This document shows positions 1 to 6,885 of a stretch of DNA of 9,594 nucleotides, piece after piece (position 1 is the stretch's first letter; each line of letters starts with the position of its first letter). The DNA is from CAWBRT01 sp049519595 (lineage in GTDB: Bacteria > Acidobacteriota > Terriglobia > Terriglobales > Acidobacteriaceae). The translations under genes were made by a program, and so were the position numbers. The stretch lies in the NCBI GenBank assembly GCA_049519595.1, contig JBEKQP010000180.1:1-9594 (forward strand), in the 5' to 3' direction. The notes below the pieces were generated by a model, which was given only the letters and a program-made list of their open reading frames with translations, ran no database searches and was not told the DNA's origin.

Positions 1-1
1 C

Positions 2-544
2 GCTGGTAACGGAGATACTGGACTGGCCGCTCTGCTCAAGGCCGGTTTCGTTCGGAAGATGATCTGTTCCTTTCCTCGCCAAGTCGATTCCTACGTTTTT
101 GATGAGCTATACAGGTCTGGACGCATCGAACTCGAACTGGTTCCGCAGGGCAATCTTGCCGAACGCATCCGCGCGGCCGGAGCGGGGATCGGTGCTTTTT
201 TTACTCCCACGGGATTCGGAACGGTTCTAGCCGAAGGCAAGGAAACGCGCAACATCAGCGGACGCGACTACGTGTTGGAGTATCCGATTTACGCCGATGT
301 GGCATTAATTAAGGCAAGGGCCGCGGATCGTTGGGGAAACTTGGTCTATCACGAAACTGCTCGGAATTTTGGCCCGATTATGGCGACTGCGGCGCACTAC
401 ACGATCGTGCAGGTGGACAAGATTGTGGAACTGGGAGGCCTTGATCCGGAAAGCATCGTTACGCCGGGCATTTTCGTCCAGCGGGTGGTAGAGGTCCAAG
501 GCCGGAGCCGGGAGTTCGGACATGCCGCAGGCGCATCCGCATAA
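2..544 (+). CDS. pcaI: 3-oxoadipate CoA-transferase subunit A, 5'-truncated by window edge
   Basis: This is the C-terminal 180 residues of a family I CoA-transferase alpha subunit. The frame is open from base 2 with no stop, so the start codon lies outside the window; the ATG at 59 is an internal methionine, because conserved sequence (AGNGDTGLAALLKAG) is read before it. With PcaJ it transfers CoA from succinyl-CoA to 3-oxoadipate in the cytoplasm. Visible hallmarks are SFPRQVDSYVFDELY, PQGNLAERIRAAGAGIGAFF, PTGFGT, the GKE segment, NFGPIMATAA and TPGIFVQRVV. These match remembered Pseudomonas PcaI more closely than acetoacetate-type ScoA/AtoD subunits. PcaI is usually about 230 residues, so roughly 50 are missing. 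It is 62 bp upstream of pcaJ and probably shares its mRNA. An acetoacetate CoA-transferase role is the main alternative, but the thiolase two genes on supports PcaI. Confidence 0.93.
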   Translation, partial: AGNGDTGLAALLKAGFVRKMICSFPRQVDSYVFDELYRSGRIELELVPQGNLAERIRAAGAGIGAFFTPTGFGTVLAEGKETRNISGRDYVLEYPIYADVALIKARAADRWGNLVYHETARNFGPIMATAAHYTIVQVDKIVELGGLDPESIVTPGIFVQRVVEVQGRSREFGHAAGASA

Positions 545-606
545 CAGCCAGCTAAGGACAAAGCGAATACAAACTTTAATCCGGTAGAGCAAGCGAAGGA
601 AGACCA

Positions 607-1254
607 ATGAAGAAGCTTAATCACGATCAAATGGCTGGCCGCATCGCCCGGGATATTCCGGAAGGGGCCTATGTCAATTTGGGGATCGGCATGCCAACGC
701 TGGTGGCTAATCATCTACCGAAAGACCGCGAGGTCATTCTGCACAGCGAAAACGGCGTGCTCGGCATGGGCTCTGCGCCTCCAGCCGGCGCGGAAGATCC
801 CGACTTGATCAACGCGGGGAAGCAACCGGTCACCTTGTTGCCGGGAGGCGCCTACTTCCACCATGCCGATTCGTTTGGCATGATGCGCGGCGGACATGTT
901 GATATCTGCGTCATGGGAGCGTTCCAAGTGTCTGTGCGTGGGGACTTGGCGAATTGGCACTCCGGTTCTCCGGATGCCATTCCGGCGGTTGGCGGCGCCA
1001 TGGACTTGGCGATCGGCGCCAAGCAAGTGTTCGTCATGATGGACCTACTCACCAAAAAGGGCGAGAGCAAGCTGGTTGAGCGCTGCACCTATCCGCTGAC
1101 CGGGATCGGATGTATATCGCGGGTTTACACCGATGTAGCGGTCATCGATATTACGCCGGGCGGTCCACGCGTAGTCGAAACCGTGGAGGGATTGGAGATC
1201 GAAGAATTGGAGCGCATTACGGGTTTGGAGTTTGGCGCAGCGCGCCTGGCATAA
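607..1254 (+). CDS. pcaJ: 3-oxoadipate CoA-transferase subunit B
   Basis: The 215-residue beta subunit is complete and of the usual length (about 213). It supplies the catalytic glutamate that forms the enzyme-CoA thioester. The family signature LHSENG lies at residues 45-50, making E48 the predicted nucleophile. Other conserved parts are EGAYVNLGIGMPTLVANHLP near the N-terminus, DLINAGKQPVTLLPGGAYFH around 67-85, SFGMMRGGHVD at 89-99, GDLANWHSG at 112-120, and KLVERCTYPLTG in the C-terminal third. The ATG at 607 follows a purine-rich AAGGAAGA site 4 bases upstream and starts just before the expected first helix. The gene follows pcaI by 62 bp and precedes pcaF by 108 bp. The sequence resembles PcaJ closely (GAFQVSVRGDLANWH, GGAMDLA). 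A generic 3-oxoacid CoA-transferase cannot be excluded without an alignment. Confidence 0.94.
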   Translation: MKKLNHDQMAGRIARDIPEGAYVNLGIGMPTLVANHLPKDREVILHSENGVLGMGSAPPAGAEDPDLINAGKQPVTLLPGGAYFHHADSFGMMRGGHVDICVMGAFQVSVRGDLANWHSGSPDAIPAVGGAMDLAIGAKQVFVMMDLLTKKGESKLVERCTYPLTGIGCISRVYTDVAVIDITPGGPRVVETVEGLEIEELERITGLEFGAARLA

Positions 1255-1362
1255 ATCCAATACGACTTCGCGACGGACCCCAGAGTCAAAGTGACGAGTG
1301 GACAGTGCAGCTCTCGGCTGTAGTTACCCGGCATGAAAGATGTCGATGATCGAGGCCAATGA

Positions 1363-2565
1363 ATGACTGATGCATATATTTGTGACGCGATCCGCACTCC
1401 GATCGGGCGCTACGGCGGAGGTTTGGCGTCCGTTCGTACAGACGACTTGGCGGCAATCGCACTGAAGGCCTTGCTGGAACGCAACCCAGGAATCGATCCC
1501 GGGGCCGTGGACGAGGTAATTCTCGGCTGCGCCAACCAGGCGGGTGAAGACAACCGCAATGTGGCGCGCATGTCACTGTTGTTAGCGGGGATGCCAGTCT
1601 CGGTACCGGGCGTCACCGTGAACCGGCTCTGCGGCTCCGGCATGGACGCCGTGGGAACGGCGGCCCGCGCCATCAGGGCGGGAGAAGCCCATCTCATCTT
1701 TGCCGGTGGTGTGGAAAGCATGAGCCGCGCACCTTTTGTGATGGGCAAGGCCACGGCTGCATTCTCGCGTAGCCTTGAGGCCTACGACACTACGATTGGA
1801 TGGCGTTTTGTTAATCCGCTGATGAAAGCGCGGCACGGCGTCGATACCATGCCGGAGACTGCGGAGAATGTTGCCGCCGATTACAAAATAAGCCGCCAAG
1901 ACCAGGATTGTTTTGCTCTGTGCAGCCAGCAAAAGGTAGCGCGTGCACAGGCGTCCGGGATTCTAGCCGAAGAGATTTCCCCGGTTACGATTCCCCAGAA
2001 GAAGGGCAACCCGGTGGTTGTGGAGCGCGACGAGCACCCACGCTCCACCAGCATTGAAGAGCTAGCCAGACTAAAACCCGTGGTGCGACCGGACGGAACA
2101 GTTACGGCGGGAAACGCGTCCGGGATCAATGACGGCGCATGCGGCCTGCTATTGGCCGACGAACAGTCTACTGTGCGCTACGGGCTAAAACCGAAAGCAC
2201 GCTTCATCCGCATGGCTACCACCGGGGTTCCGCCCCGCATTATGGGTATGGGCCCGGCGCCGGCTACGCAGAAACTACTGCGGGATGTCGGCATGACCCT
2301 CGATCAAATGGACGTCATCGAGTTGAACGAAGCCTTTGCTTCGCAGAGTATCGCCGTGCTCCGTACACTCGGACTCAAGGAGGATGATCCGCGAGTGAAT
2401 CCGAACGGCGGAGCCATAGCGCTCGGGCACCCTCTGGGCATGAGTGGCGCGCGTCTTGTCACCACGGCGCTGTATCAGCTCCAAAGGTCCGGCGGCCGAT
2501 TCGCCCTCTGCACCATGTGTGTCGGAGTGGGCCAAGGGATCGCCACGATGATCGAGCGGATATGA
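1363..2565 (+). CDS. pcaF: 3-oxoadipyl-CoA thiolase
   Basis: This 400-residue thiolase cleaves 3-oxoadipyl-CoA with CoA to succinyl-CoA and acetyl-CoA, the last step of the beta-ketoadipate pathway. The catalytic residues are in place: C90 in NRLCGSGMDA (acyl-accepting nucleophile), H356 in GGAIALGHPLGMSGAR, and C386 in TMCVGVGQG, with the NEAF loop at 322-325. Features typical of PcaF/PaaJ rather than AtoB/PhaA are GCANQAGEDNRNVARM at 55-70, VESMSRAPFVMGKA at 117-130 and DTTIGWRFVNPLMK at 142-155. G91 sits where alanine is more usual; this should not matter. The start at 1363 gives the expected MTDAYICDAIRTPIGR opening, with a weak GAGG 7 bases upstream. Position after pcaIJ fixes its likely role. 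A PaaJ role in phenylacetate breakdown would use the same reaction, and no paa gene is visible. Confidence 0.95.
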   Translation: MTDAYICDAIRTPIGRYGGGLASVRTDDLAAIALKALLERNPGIDPGAVDEVILGCANQAGEDNRNVARMSLLLAGMPVSVPGVTVNRLCGSGMDAVGTAARAIRAGEAHLIFAGGVESMSRAPFVMGKATAAFSRSLEAYDTTIGWRFVNPLMKARHGVDTMPETAENVAADYKISRQDQDCFALCSQQKVARAQASGILAEEISPVTIPQKKGNPVVVERDEHPRSTSIEELARLKPVVRPDGTVTAGNASGINDGACGLLLADEQSTVRYGLKPKARFIRMATTGVPPRIMGMGPAPATQKLLRDVGMTLDQMDVIELNEAFASQSIAVLRTLGLKEDDPRVNPNGGAIALGHPLGMSGARLVTTALYQLQRSGGRFALCTMCVGVGQGIATMIERI

Positions 2566-2895
2566 AAGGCAACCGTGGACCTTGTCCGCGCCGAATTCAC
2601 CTGGGCGACTGGGTTCGGGAGGGATTCGAGTTCGAGCTGAGTGCGTTGTTTGGTGCGGTTCATGCAGGAACAGGTTTGGGCGAGTGCGTACGGCCGCGCA
2701 ACATCCCACGACGTCGCGATCGTGCAAGCAAGATGTCGTTCGGCTGCCATTCCCATGGGATGACCGGAATGGCGGAACAGGGCACGGAAACTTTATCGAA
2801 CTCAGCCGACTCGTGTGCAAGACGCAGGTTGAGACTGGCTGAATTTCGACAACCTTGACGCTAGTGATGCTTACGAATGACCTTGGAGGATTTCT
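2566..2895 (+). other. 330-bp gap with an unsupported small ORF and a stem-loop
   Basis: No recognisable gene lies between pcaF and the transporter. One frame is open from an ATG at 2562, which overlaps the pcaF stop as ATGA, to a TGA at 2856-2858 (98 codons). It has the geometry of a translationally coupled gene, but no Shine-Dalgarno site. The product is rich in arginine and cysteine and matches no family I know. A second + frame is also open over most of the gap, which weakens the case for coding. An inverted repeat with 8 perfect pairs (GCCATTCC/GGAATGGC), extendable to 10 in RNA, lies at 2744-2775 with a 12-nt loop. No U-tract follows, so it is not an obvious terminator. The last bases hold the transporter's strong GGAGG site. 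Confidence 0.4.
2744..2775 (+). repeat. Inverted repeat / possible mRNA stem-loop
   Basis: The arms are CTGCCATTCC (2744-2753) and GGAATGGCGG (2766-2775), with a 12-base loop containing CATGGG. Eight inner pairs are perfect Watson-Crick, and two outer pairs add one G-U and one C-G. It lies between pcaF and the MFS gene and lacks the T-run of an intrinsic terminator. It could act as an mRNA-stabilising or attenuating hairpin, or be chance. Confidence 0.35.
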
Positions 2896-4233
2896 ATGGC
2901 AAGTAATCCCGGAACAGTTGCGCACAAGGGATGGGGATACCGGCACACCATCCTACTCGTGGTATGGCTGCTTTATATTATCAACTATTTTGACCGTATC
3001 AGTGTCCTGACTTTTCTTCCCCTCATTAGAAAAGATCTGAATTTAACCCATGAGCAAATAGGATTTGCTGCCGCCATCTTCTTCTTTGCCTATACATGCG
3101 CGCAGCCTAGCGCGGGCTGGCTAGCCGACAAGTTCGGATCCAAGAAGGTGATGTACATTGCGATTTGCGTCTTTACAGCAGTGACATTTGTCACGGGTTT
3201 CCTGAGAACCTATACACAATTTATTTTGCTGAGGTTGGGCCTCGGCTTGGGGGAAGGCCATCATTTCGCTCCGGCAAGTCGCTGTATTGCCGATTGGTTT
3301 CCCAAAAGCGAGAAGGGCCGGGCCACCGGCTTTTTCTCAACAACGTGGGCGGTCGCGCCTGCGATCATCCCTATACTTGTCACTTATTTAGCAGCGGCAA
3401 TGGGCGGGAACTGGCGAAAAGTTTTCTTCTTCCTGGCTATCCCCGGTATCGTAGGCATAGTCATCTTGTGGCATTTCATATCCGACAAGCCGGAGACGAT
3501 GTTGCAGAAGGGCCGGCTTTCCCAGGAAGAATATGACCATATCCACGCAGGGCTGGTAGAAGGAAGCGACCAAAGCTCGAAGAAATCGAGCATGAGCGCA
3601 GTGGCCAAGGATCCTTATATTTGGCTCTATACGGTCCAACTATTCTTTTCCCACGCCGTATACTGGGGAACCACCGCTTGGATTTCATCATTCCTGTACG
3701 AACAGCACGGCTTTAAGCTGCAGTCCATGGGATTGTTGGCCGCTATTCCTTATGCCATGGCATTCTTCTCCATGATGCTTGGCGGCTGGCTGATGGATAA
3801 GGTATTCCATAAGCTGAAGACGGTAGCGCTTATCTCATACCTGGTGTCCATCCCTATCCTTTTGTACATCGGACAGGTCCCGAAGGGGTCAACGACTACT
3901 CTGATCATAATGTTAATTTTGAACGGCTTTTTTGTGAACATGATCTGGGGAGTCATATACGCGTTTCCGCAAATTCGATATCCGAAGAGCATGGTGGGAT
4001 CTGCGGTTGGCCTAAGCGGGCTTAGCCAATTGGGTGCGTTCGTATCGCCTTTGGCTGCGGGATTCTTGGTGCAAAATACAGCCTCCGGCATAGTCTACAC
4101 CAGAGTATTTTTCATGTTTGCGGCGTTCTTCGCCGTGGCTGCGACGTGTGTGTGTTTCCTGAAAGAAGAGCTTTATACGGGAAAGCCTGTACCGCAAAAT
4201 AGCCAAACGAAGGTTATCGCCAGCGCGAGTTAA
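2896..4233 (+). CDS. MFS transporter, anion:cation symporter (ACS)-like
   Basis: This 445-residue inner-membrane protein has the 12-helix pattern of the major facilitator superfamily. The first helix contains VVWLLYIINYFDRISV (22-37). The MFS loop 2-3 signature GWLADKFGSKKV is at 74-85, and LRLGLGLGEGHHFAPASRC at 112-130 corresponds to the conserved TM4 region. A hydrophilic central loop spans about 196-240, starting with SDKPET, and a second half of six helices follows. The combination of NYFDR, LGLGEG and SDKPE resembles the ACS family, whose known members import organic anions such as hexuronates, glucarate, galactonate and phthalate with protons or sodium. A strong TTGGAGGA lies 5 bases before the ATG. 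Placement between pcaIJF and dehydrogenase genes suggests uptake of a carboxylate they process. The exact substrate cannot be told. The gene looks more AT-rich than its neighbours, which may partly reflect its hydrophobic codons. Confidence 0.9.
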   Translation: MASNPGTVAHKGWGYRHTILLVVWLLYIINYFDRISVLTFLPLIRKDLNLTHEQIGFAAAIFFFAYTCAQPSAGWLADKFGSKKVMYIAICVFTAVTFVTGFLRTYTQFILLRLGLGLGEGHHFAPASRCIADWFPKSEKGRATGFFSTTWAVAPAIIPILVTYLAAAMGGNWRKVFFFLAIPGIVGIVILWHFISDKPETMLQKGRLSQEEYDHIHAGLVEGSDQSSKKSSMSAVAKDPYIWLYTVQLFFSHAVYWGTTAWISSFLYEQHGFKLQSMGLLAAIPYAMAFFSMMLGGWLMDKVFHKLKTVALISYLVSIPILLYIGQVPKGSTTTLIIMLILNGFFVNMIWGVIYAFPQIRYPKSMVGSAVGLSGLSQLGAFVSPLAAGFLVQNTASGIVYTRVFFMFAAFFAVAATCVCFLKEELYTGKPVPQNSQTKVIASAS

Positions 4234-4247
4234 ATGTTTCGATGAAG

Positions 4248-4284
4248 GCTTCTGCGGAAGCGGCACCACCAGCGCACCGCAGAA
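4248..4284 (+). repeat. Two mutually exclusive stem-loops after the MFS gene
   Basis: A GCTTC/GAAGC hairpin (4248-4261, loop TGCG) overlaps a longer-range pairing TTCTGCGG (4251-4258) with CCGCAGAA (4277-4284), 8 perfect pairs. Both cannot form at once. No T-run follows either stem. The surrounding gap (4234-4402) shows no convincing promoter or ORF. The stems may be chance or 3'-end protecting structures. Confidence 0.3.
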
Positions 4285-4402
4285 CATCGGTGATTGGCGA
4301 ACGGGTTATTTGCTTTCACTATGCGTTAGTAGGCGAGCTGGTATTTCGGTGAGTATGTGGGCACTAATCCTATAGAACGAAAAGTAAGAGGAGAGTGGAT
4401 TC

Positions 4403-5167
4403 ATGAAATTTCCTACCTGTAGCTTGCAAGGGAAAGTCGCTATCGCTACCGGCGGTAGCAAAGGCATTGGATACGGGATGGCTTTAGCTTTGGCTCAATC
4501 CGGCGCTGATATGGCTATTGCCAGCCGGCATTTGGAAGAGTCACAAAAAGCTGCTGAAGACATGCGTCAGTTTGGCGGCCGGGCCATTGGGCTCTGCTGT
4601 GACGTAACGTCGGTTAAAAGCATCGACGAAATGGTCGAGAAAGTCATGGCTCACTATGGCAAAATCGACATTCTTCTGAACAACGCCGGGATGAACATCC
4701 GGAAGCCCATTGTCGAGGTCCAGGAAGAGGATTGGGACAGGGTAATCGACACCAACCTCAAAGGAGTGTTCTTTGTGGCTCGGCGTGTCGCGATGGAAAT
4801 GATTAAGCAAAAGAGCGGCAAAATCATTAATATCGGCTCGGTTTGTTCGAGCGTGGGCATAAGGCAGCTCGGCATATACACCGCCAGCAAAGGTGGCGTA
4901 GCTATGCTGACCAAAGTTATGGCACTCGAATGGGCGCCGTACAATATCCAGGCCAATGCGATTGCACCGCCATATGTCCGTACCCCGATGACCACCGGCT
5001 GGATGACGGACCCAGTAAGGCTGAAATGGATTATCGATAGCACTCCACTGGGGCGGCTGGGCGAAATCGATGACTTGGCCGGTCCGGTCGTTTTCCTGGC
5101 AGGCGATATGTCGGACTTCGTGACTGGTCACTTGCTATCTGCCGATGGCGGCTGGATTGCGCAATAA
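4403..5167 (+). CDS. Classical SDR oxidoreductase, gluconate 5-dehydrogenase-like
   Basis: This cytoplasmic 254-residue protein is a complete classical short-chain dehydrogenase, with length normal for the family. The cofactor-binding TGGSKGIG is at 16-23, D67 in CDVTS contacts adenine, and NNAG is at 93-96. The N118-S146-Y159-K163 tetrad (TNLKG, IGSVCS, YTASK) is intact. SRH at 41-43 after the second strand suggests NADP(H) preference. The C-terminal FVTGHLLSADGGW is typical of the gluconate 5-dehydrogenase / 2-deoxygluconate 3-dehydrogenase branch, whose members oxidise sugar-acid and other secondary alcohols. AGAGGAGAG at 4387-4395 is a strong ribosome site 7-9 bases before the ATG. It lies 169 bp after the transporter and 76 bp before the Fe-ADH. 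A role on the imported compound is likely but the substrate is unknown; a FabG-like acyl reductase is less likely. Confidence 0.9.
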   Translation: MKFPTCSLQGKVAIATGGSKGIGYGMALALAQSGADMAIASRHLEESQKAAEDMRQFGGRAIGLCCDVTSVKSIDEMVEKVMAHYGKIDILLNNAGMNIRKPIVEVQEEDWDRVIDTNLKGVFFVARRVAMEMIKQKSGKIINIGSVCSSVGIRQLGIYTASKGGVAMLTKVMALEWAPYNIQANAIAPPYVRTPMTTGWMTDPVRLKWIIDSTPLGRLGEIDDLAGPVVFLAGDMSDFVTGHLLSADGGWIAQ

Positions 5168-5186
5168 CTCTGCTAGGACCAAGTAC

Positions 5187-5218
5187 TCCAACCCTGATAA
5201 CCGCTAGTGATGGTTGGA
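5187..5218 (+). repeat. Inverted repeat between SDR and Fe-ADH
   Basis: TCCAACC (5187-5193) and GGTTGGA (5212-5218) form 7 perfect pairs around an 18-base loop, just upstream of the Fe-ADH ribosome site. The loop and right arm contain CGCTAGTGATG, which also occurs shortly before the MFS gene. It could be a regulator site or an mRNA hairpin; short arms and a large loop make chance plausible. Confidence 0.3.
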
Positions 5219-5243
5219 CGCTTGGAAAGGATAAGGAGAGACA

Positions 5244-6449
5244 ATGCCACTTGTTTCGTTAGGGGATGCAACATATCCATTCGCGGCTCCAAGTCTTTCG
5301 CTGATGGGGCTTGGGAGTTCTAAAGAGGCCGGGCCGCGAGCTAAGGGCTTGGGCGCAACCCACGTCCTGTTGGTCACCGACAGAGTGCTCGCTAAGCTGG
5401 GCCTGGTCGACCAGATCAAAGGACAGTTGGAAGCTGCAGGCCTTAAGGTTACGGTCTTCGATGGCGTGGACCCGGATCCGTCTGACAAGAATGTCCACGC
5501 GGGCGCGGCGATTTACCTGGAGAGTAAGTGCGATGCGCTGGTTTCTCTGGGCGGCGGCAGCTCGCACGATTGCGCCAAGGGTATCGGTGTGGTGGTGACC
5601 AGCGGCGGCAACATTCGTGAGTATGGGGGAGTGGATCAGCTCAAAAAGCGAATACCTCCGATGGTGGCGATCAATACTACGGCGGGCACAGGCAGCGAGG
5701 CGACCCGAGCGGCAGTCATTACCAATAGCGACACTCATTTTAAGATGGCCATCGTTGATGCTCGCTGTGTCCCGGCAGTCGCTATCGACGATCCCCGGCT
5801 TATGGCGGGCATGCCACCGGCGCTGACCGCCGCAACCGGCATGGATGCTTTGACCCACGCGGTAGAATCCTACGTATCGACCGCAGCTACTCCCCTAACC
5901 GACGCCTGCGGTATGCACGCCATCAAGCTGATTTCGCGATGGTTGCGACCGGCGGTTGGCAACGGGGCGAACCTGGAAGCGCGCGACAAGATGGCTTATG
6001 CCCAGTATTTGGCTGGACTGGCCTTTACCAACGGGAGACTGGGTTGCGCGCATTCAGTCGCCCAGCAGCTCGGCGGCCAGTGTGGCATCCCTCATGGCGT
6101 GGGTTGCGGCGTCATGCTGCCCTATGTTTGCGAATACAATCTGATTGCGACGCCGGAGCGGTTTGCGGAAATTGCAGCCGCTATGGGCGAAAAGGTCGAG
6201 GGGCTTACGGTAATGGAGGCGGCTGCTAAGGCACCGGCGGCCATCCACAAGCTCAACAAGGACATCGGCATGGCTGCCAATTTAGCCGAGCTTGGCGTGA
6301 AGGAATCCGATCTGGAGGTTGTGGCCAAGAATGCCATGAACGATGGTACTCGATTGACCAACCCGCGGCAGCCGATCACGTTCGAGGTGATGCTGTTCAT
6401 TATTCGGTCGGCGATGGGGGCACCGTTCGCAAAGGCAGCCGGAGTCTAG
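5244..6449 (+). CDS. Iron-containing (group III) alcohol dehydrogenase, Mdh/DhaT type
   Basis: This 401-residue cytoplasmic protein is a full-length group III alcohol dehydrogenase. The N-terminal Rossmann-like domain carries GGGSSHDCAKGIG at 103-115 for NAD(P) binding, followed by INTTAGTGSE at 143-152. The C-terminal helical domain contains all four expected metal ligands, D201 and H205 in MDALTHAVESYVS, H270 in CAHSVAQQLGG, and H284 in IPHGVGCGVMLPYVC. The GGGSSHD form, DPRLMAGMPPALTAATGMDA and AKNAMNDGTRLTNPR match what I remember of Bacillus methanol dehydrogenase and 1,3-propanediol dehydrogenase. These interconvert primary alcohols and aldehydes with NAD. AAGGAG at 5233-5238 lies 5 bases before the ATG. 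It probably shares an operon with the SDR upstream. Maleylacetate reductase, a distant relative making 3-oxoadipate, was considered but its shorter, different motif pattern does not fit. Substrate unknown. Confidence 0.93.
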   Translation: MPLVSLGDATYPFAAPSLSLMGLGSSKEAGPRAKGLGATHVLLVTDRVLAKLGLVDQIKGQLEAAGLKVTVFDGVDPDPSDKNVHAGAAIYLESKCDALVSLGGGSSHDCAKGIGVVVTSGGNIREYGGVDQLKKRIPPMVAINTTAGTGSEATRAAVITNSDTHFKMAIVDARCVPAVAIDDPRLMAGMPPALTAATGMDALTHAVESYVSTAATPLTDACGMHAIKLISRWLRPAVGNGANLEARDKMAYAQYLAGLAFTNGRLGCAHSVAQQLGGQCGIPHGVGCGVMLPYVCEYNLIATPERFAEIAAAMGEKVEGLTVMEAAAKAPAAIHKLNKDIGMAANLAELGVKESDLEVVAKNAMNDGTRLTNPRQPITFEVMLFIIRSAMGAPFAKAAGV

Positions 6450-6603
6450 TCTCAGCATTACATCGGAAGGAAGTAGTCTCAACGAATGCGGGTCGCCGTT
6501 GGGGGTTGGAGCCGGGCTATTTGATCCGAGCTCTTACTCTCAGCGGCTACTACATGTGAGAGCGGTTTTCCGGGTGACGGGTTGCTCGTCATTTGCTCAC
6601 TTG
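6450..6603. other. Intergenic stretch after Fe-ADH, no feature resolved
   Basis: This is the first part of a 515-bp gene-free gap. It contains a weak CTCTCA...TGAGAG pairing (6537-6562) with a 14-base loop followed by CGGTTTT. That could be a poor terminator for the dehydrogenase operon but is not convincing. No ORF with a ribosome site is seen. The rest of the gap is occupied mostly by the two palindromic elements described next. Confidence 0.35.
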
Positions 6604-6767
6604 ACACTAGAAGGCTGCTGAGAAACTCGTATCACTGTCATCCTGAGGGCGCGCCGGTTTTGCGTCACCGAAGGATCTGCTTTACTTTCAACGCGCGCAA
6701 ACAGCAGGTCCTTCGCTGCGCTCAGGATGACACCTCGGAAAACAGTTTTTCAGCAACCTGCTAGTGT
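6604..6767. repeat. 164-bp imperfect palindromic element with 24-bp terminal inverted repeats
   Basis: The ends 6604-6627 and 6744-6767 are inverted copies matching at 21 of 24 positions (ACACTAG, AGG, TGCTGA and AAACT segments shared). Nested inside are a perfect 12-bp pair, TGTCATCCTGAG (6636-6647) with CTCAGGATGACA (6721-6732), and a 12-of-13 pair, CGAAGGATCTGCT (6669-6681) with AGCAGGTCCTTCG (6703-6715). The left arm holds about 20 extra bases, including GGCGCGCC. No coding capacity and no clear target-site duplication are seen. The arms resemble palindromic repeats I recall as numerous in acidobacterial genomes. It may be a non-autonomous mobile palindrome or a structured RNA segment; transcribed, it would fold into one long hairpin and could insulate the flanking operons. 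Confidence 0.75.
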
Positions 6768-6796
6768 GCTGTCCCGCAAGTTCGCTGCATAAGGGG

Positions 6797-6885
6797 GTCA
6801 ATCCCGAGCGAGGCGAAGGCCTATGTATTCGTGAATTAGATACATGGGTTCTTCGCTCGCTGCGCTCGCTCAGAATGACACCTCG
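6797..6885. repeat. Second, diverged copy of the palindromic element family
   Basis: The left arm (6797-6828) and right arm (6841-6885) pair imperfectly. GTCAATCCCGAGCG matches the complement of CGCTCAGAATGAC, GGCGAAGG faces CTTCGCTCGC, and CTATGTAT pairs with ATACATGG around a short loop. The right arm shares CTTCGCT, GCTGCGCTC and ATGACACCTCG with the element 30 bp upstream, so both belong to one family. The internal sequence differs completely. It lacks the CTAG-type outer ends of the first copy. It lies about 80 bp before the next SDR gene. Confidence 0.65.

Noticed and set aside
59..61. ATG at 59 as the start of pcaI
   Set aside because: The frame is open to the window edge and the preceding codons encode conserved CoA-transferase sequence, so this is an internal Met of a truncated gene.
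1255..1362. 108-bp gap between pcaJ and pcaF as a promoter region
   Set aside because: I found no convincing -35/-10 pair, hairpin or repeat; it reads as an ordinary intra-operon spacer.
5244..6449. Maleylacetate reductase, which would make 3-oxoadipate for PcaIJ
   Set aside because: It was attractive by context, but those enzymes are about 350 residues and carry a different glycine-rich motif. This protein is 401 residues with the Mdh/DhaT-type GGGSSHD and C-terminal pattern.
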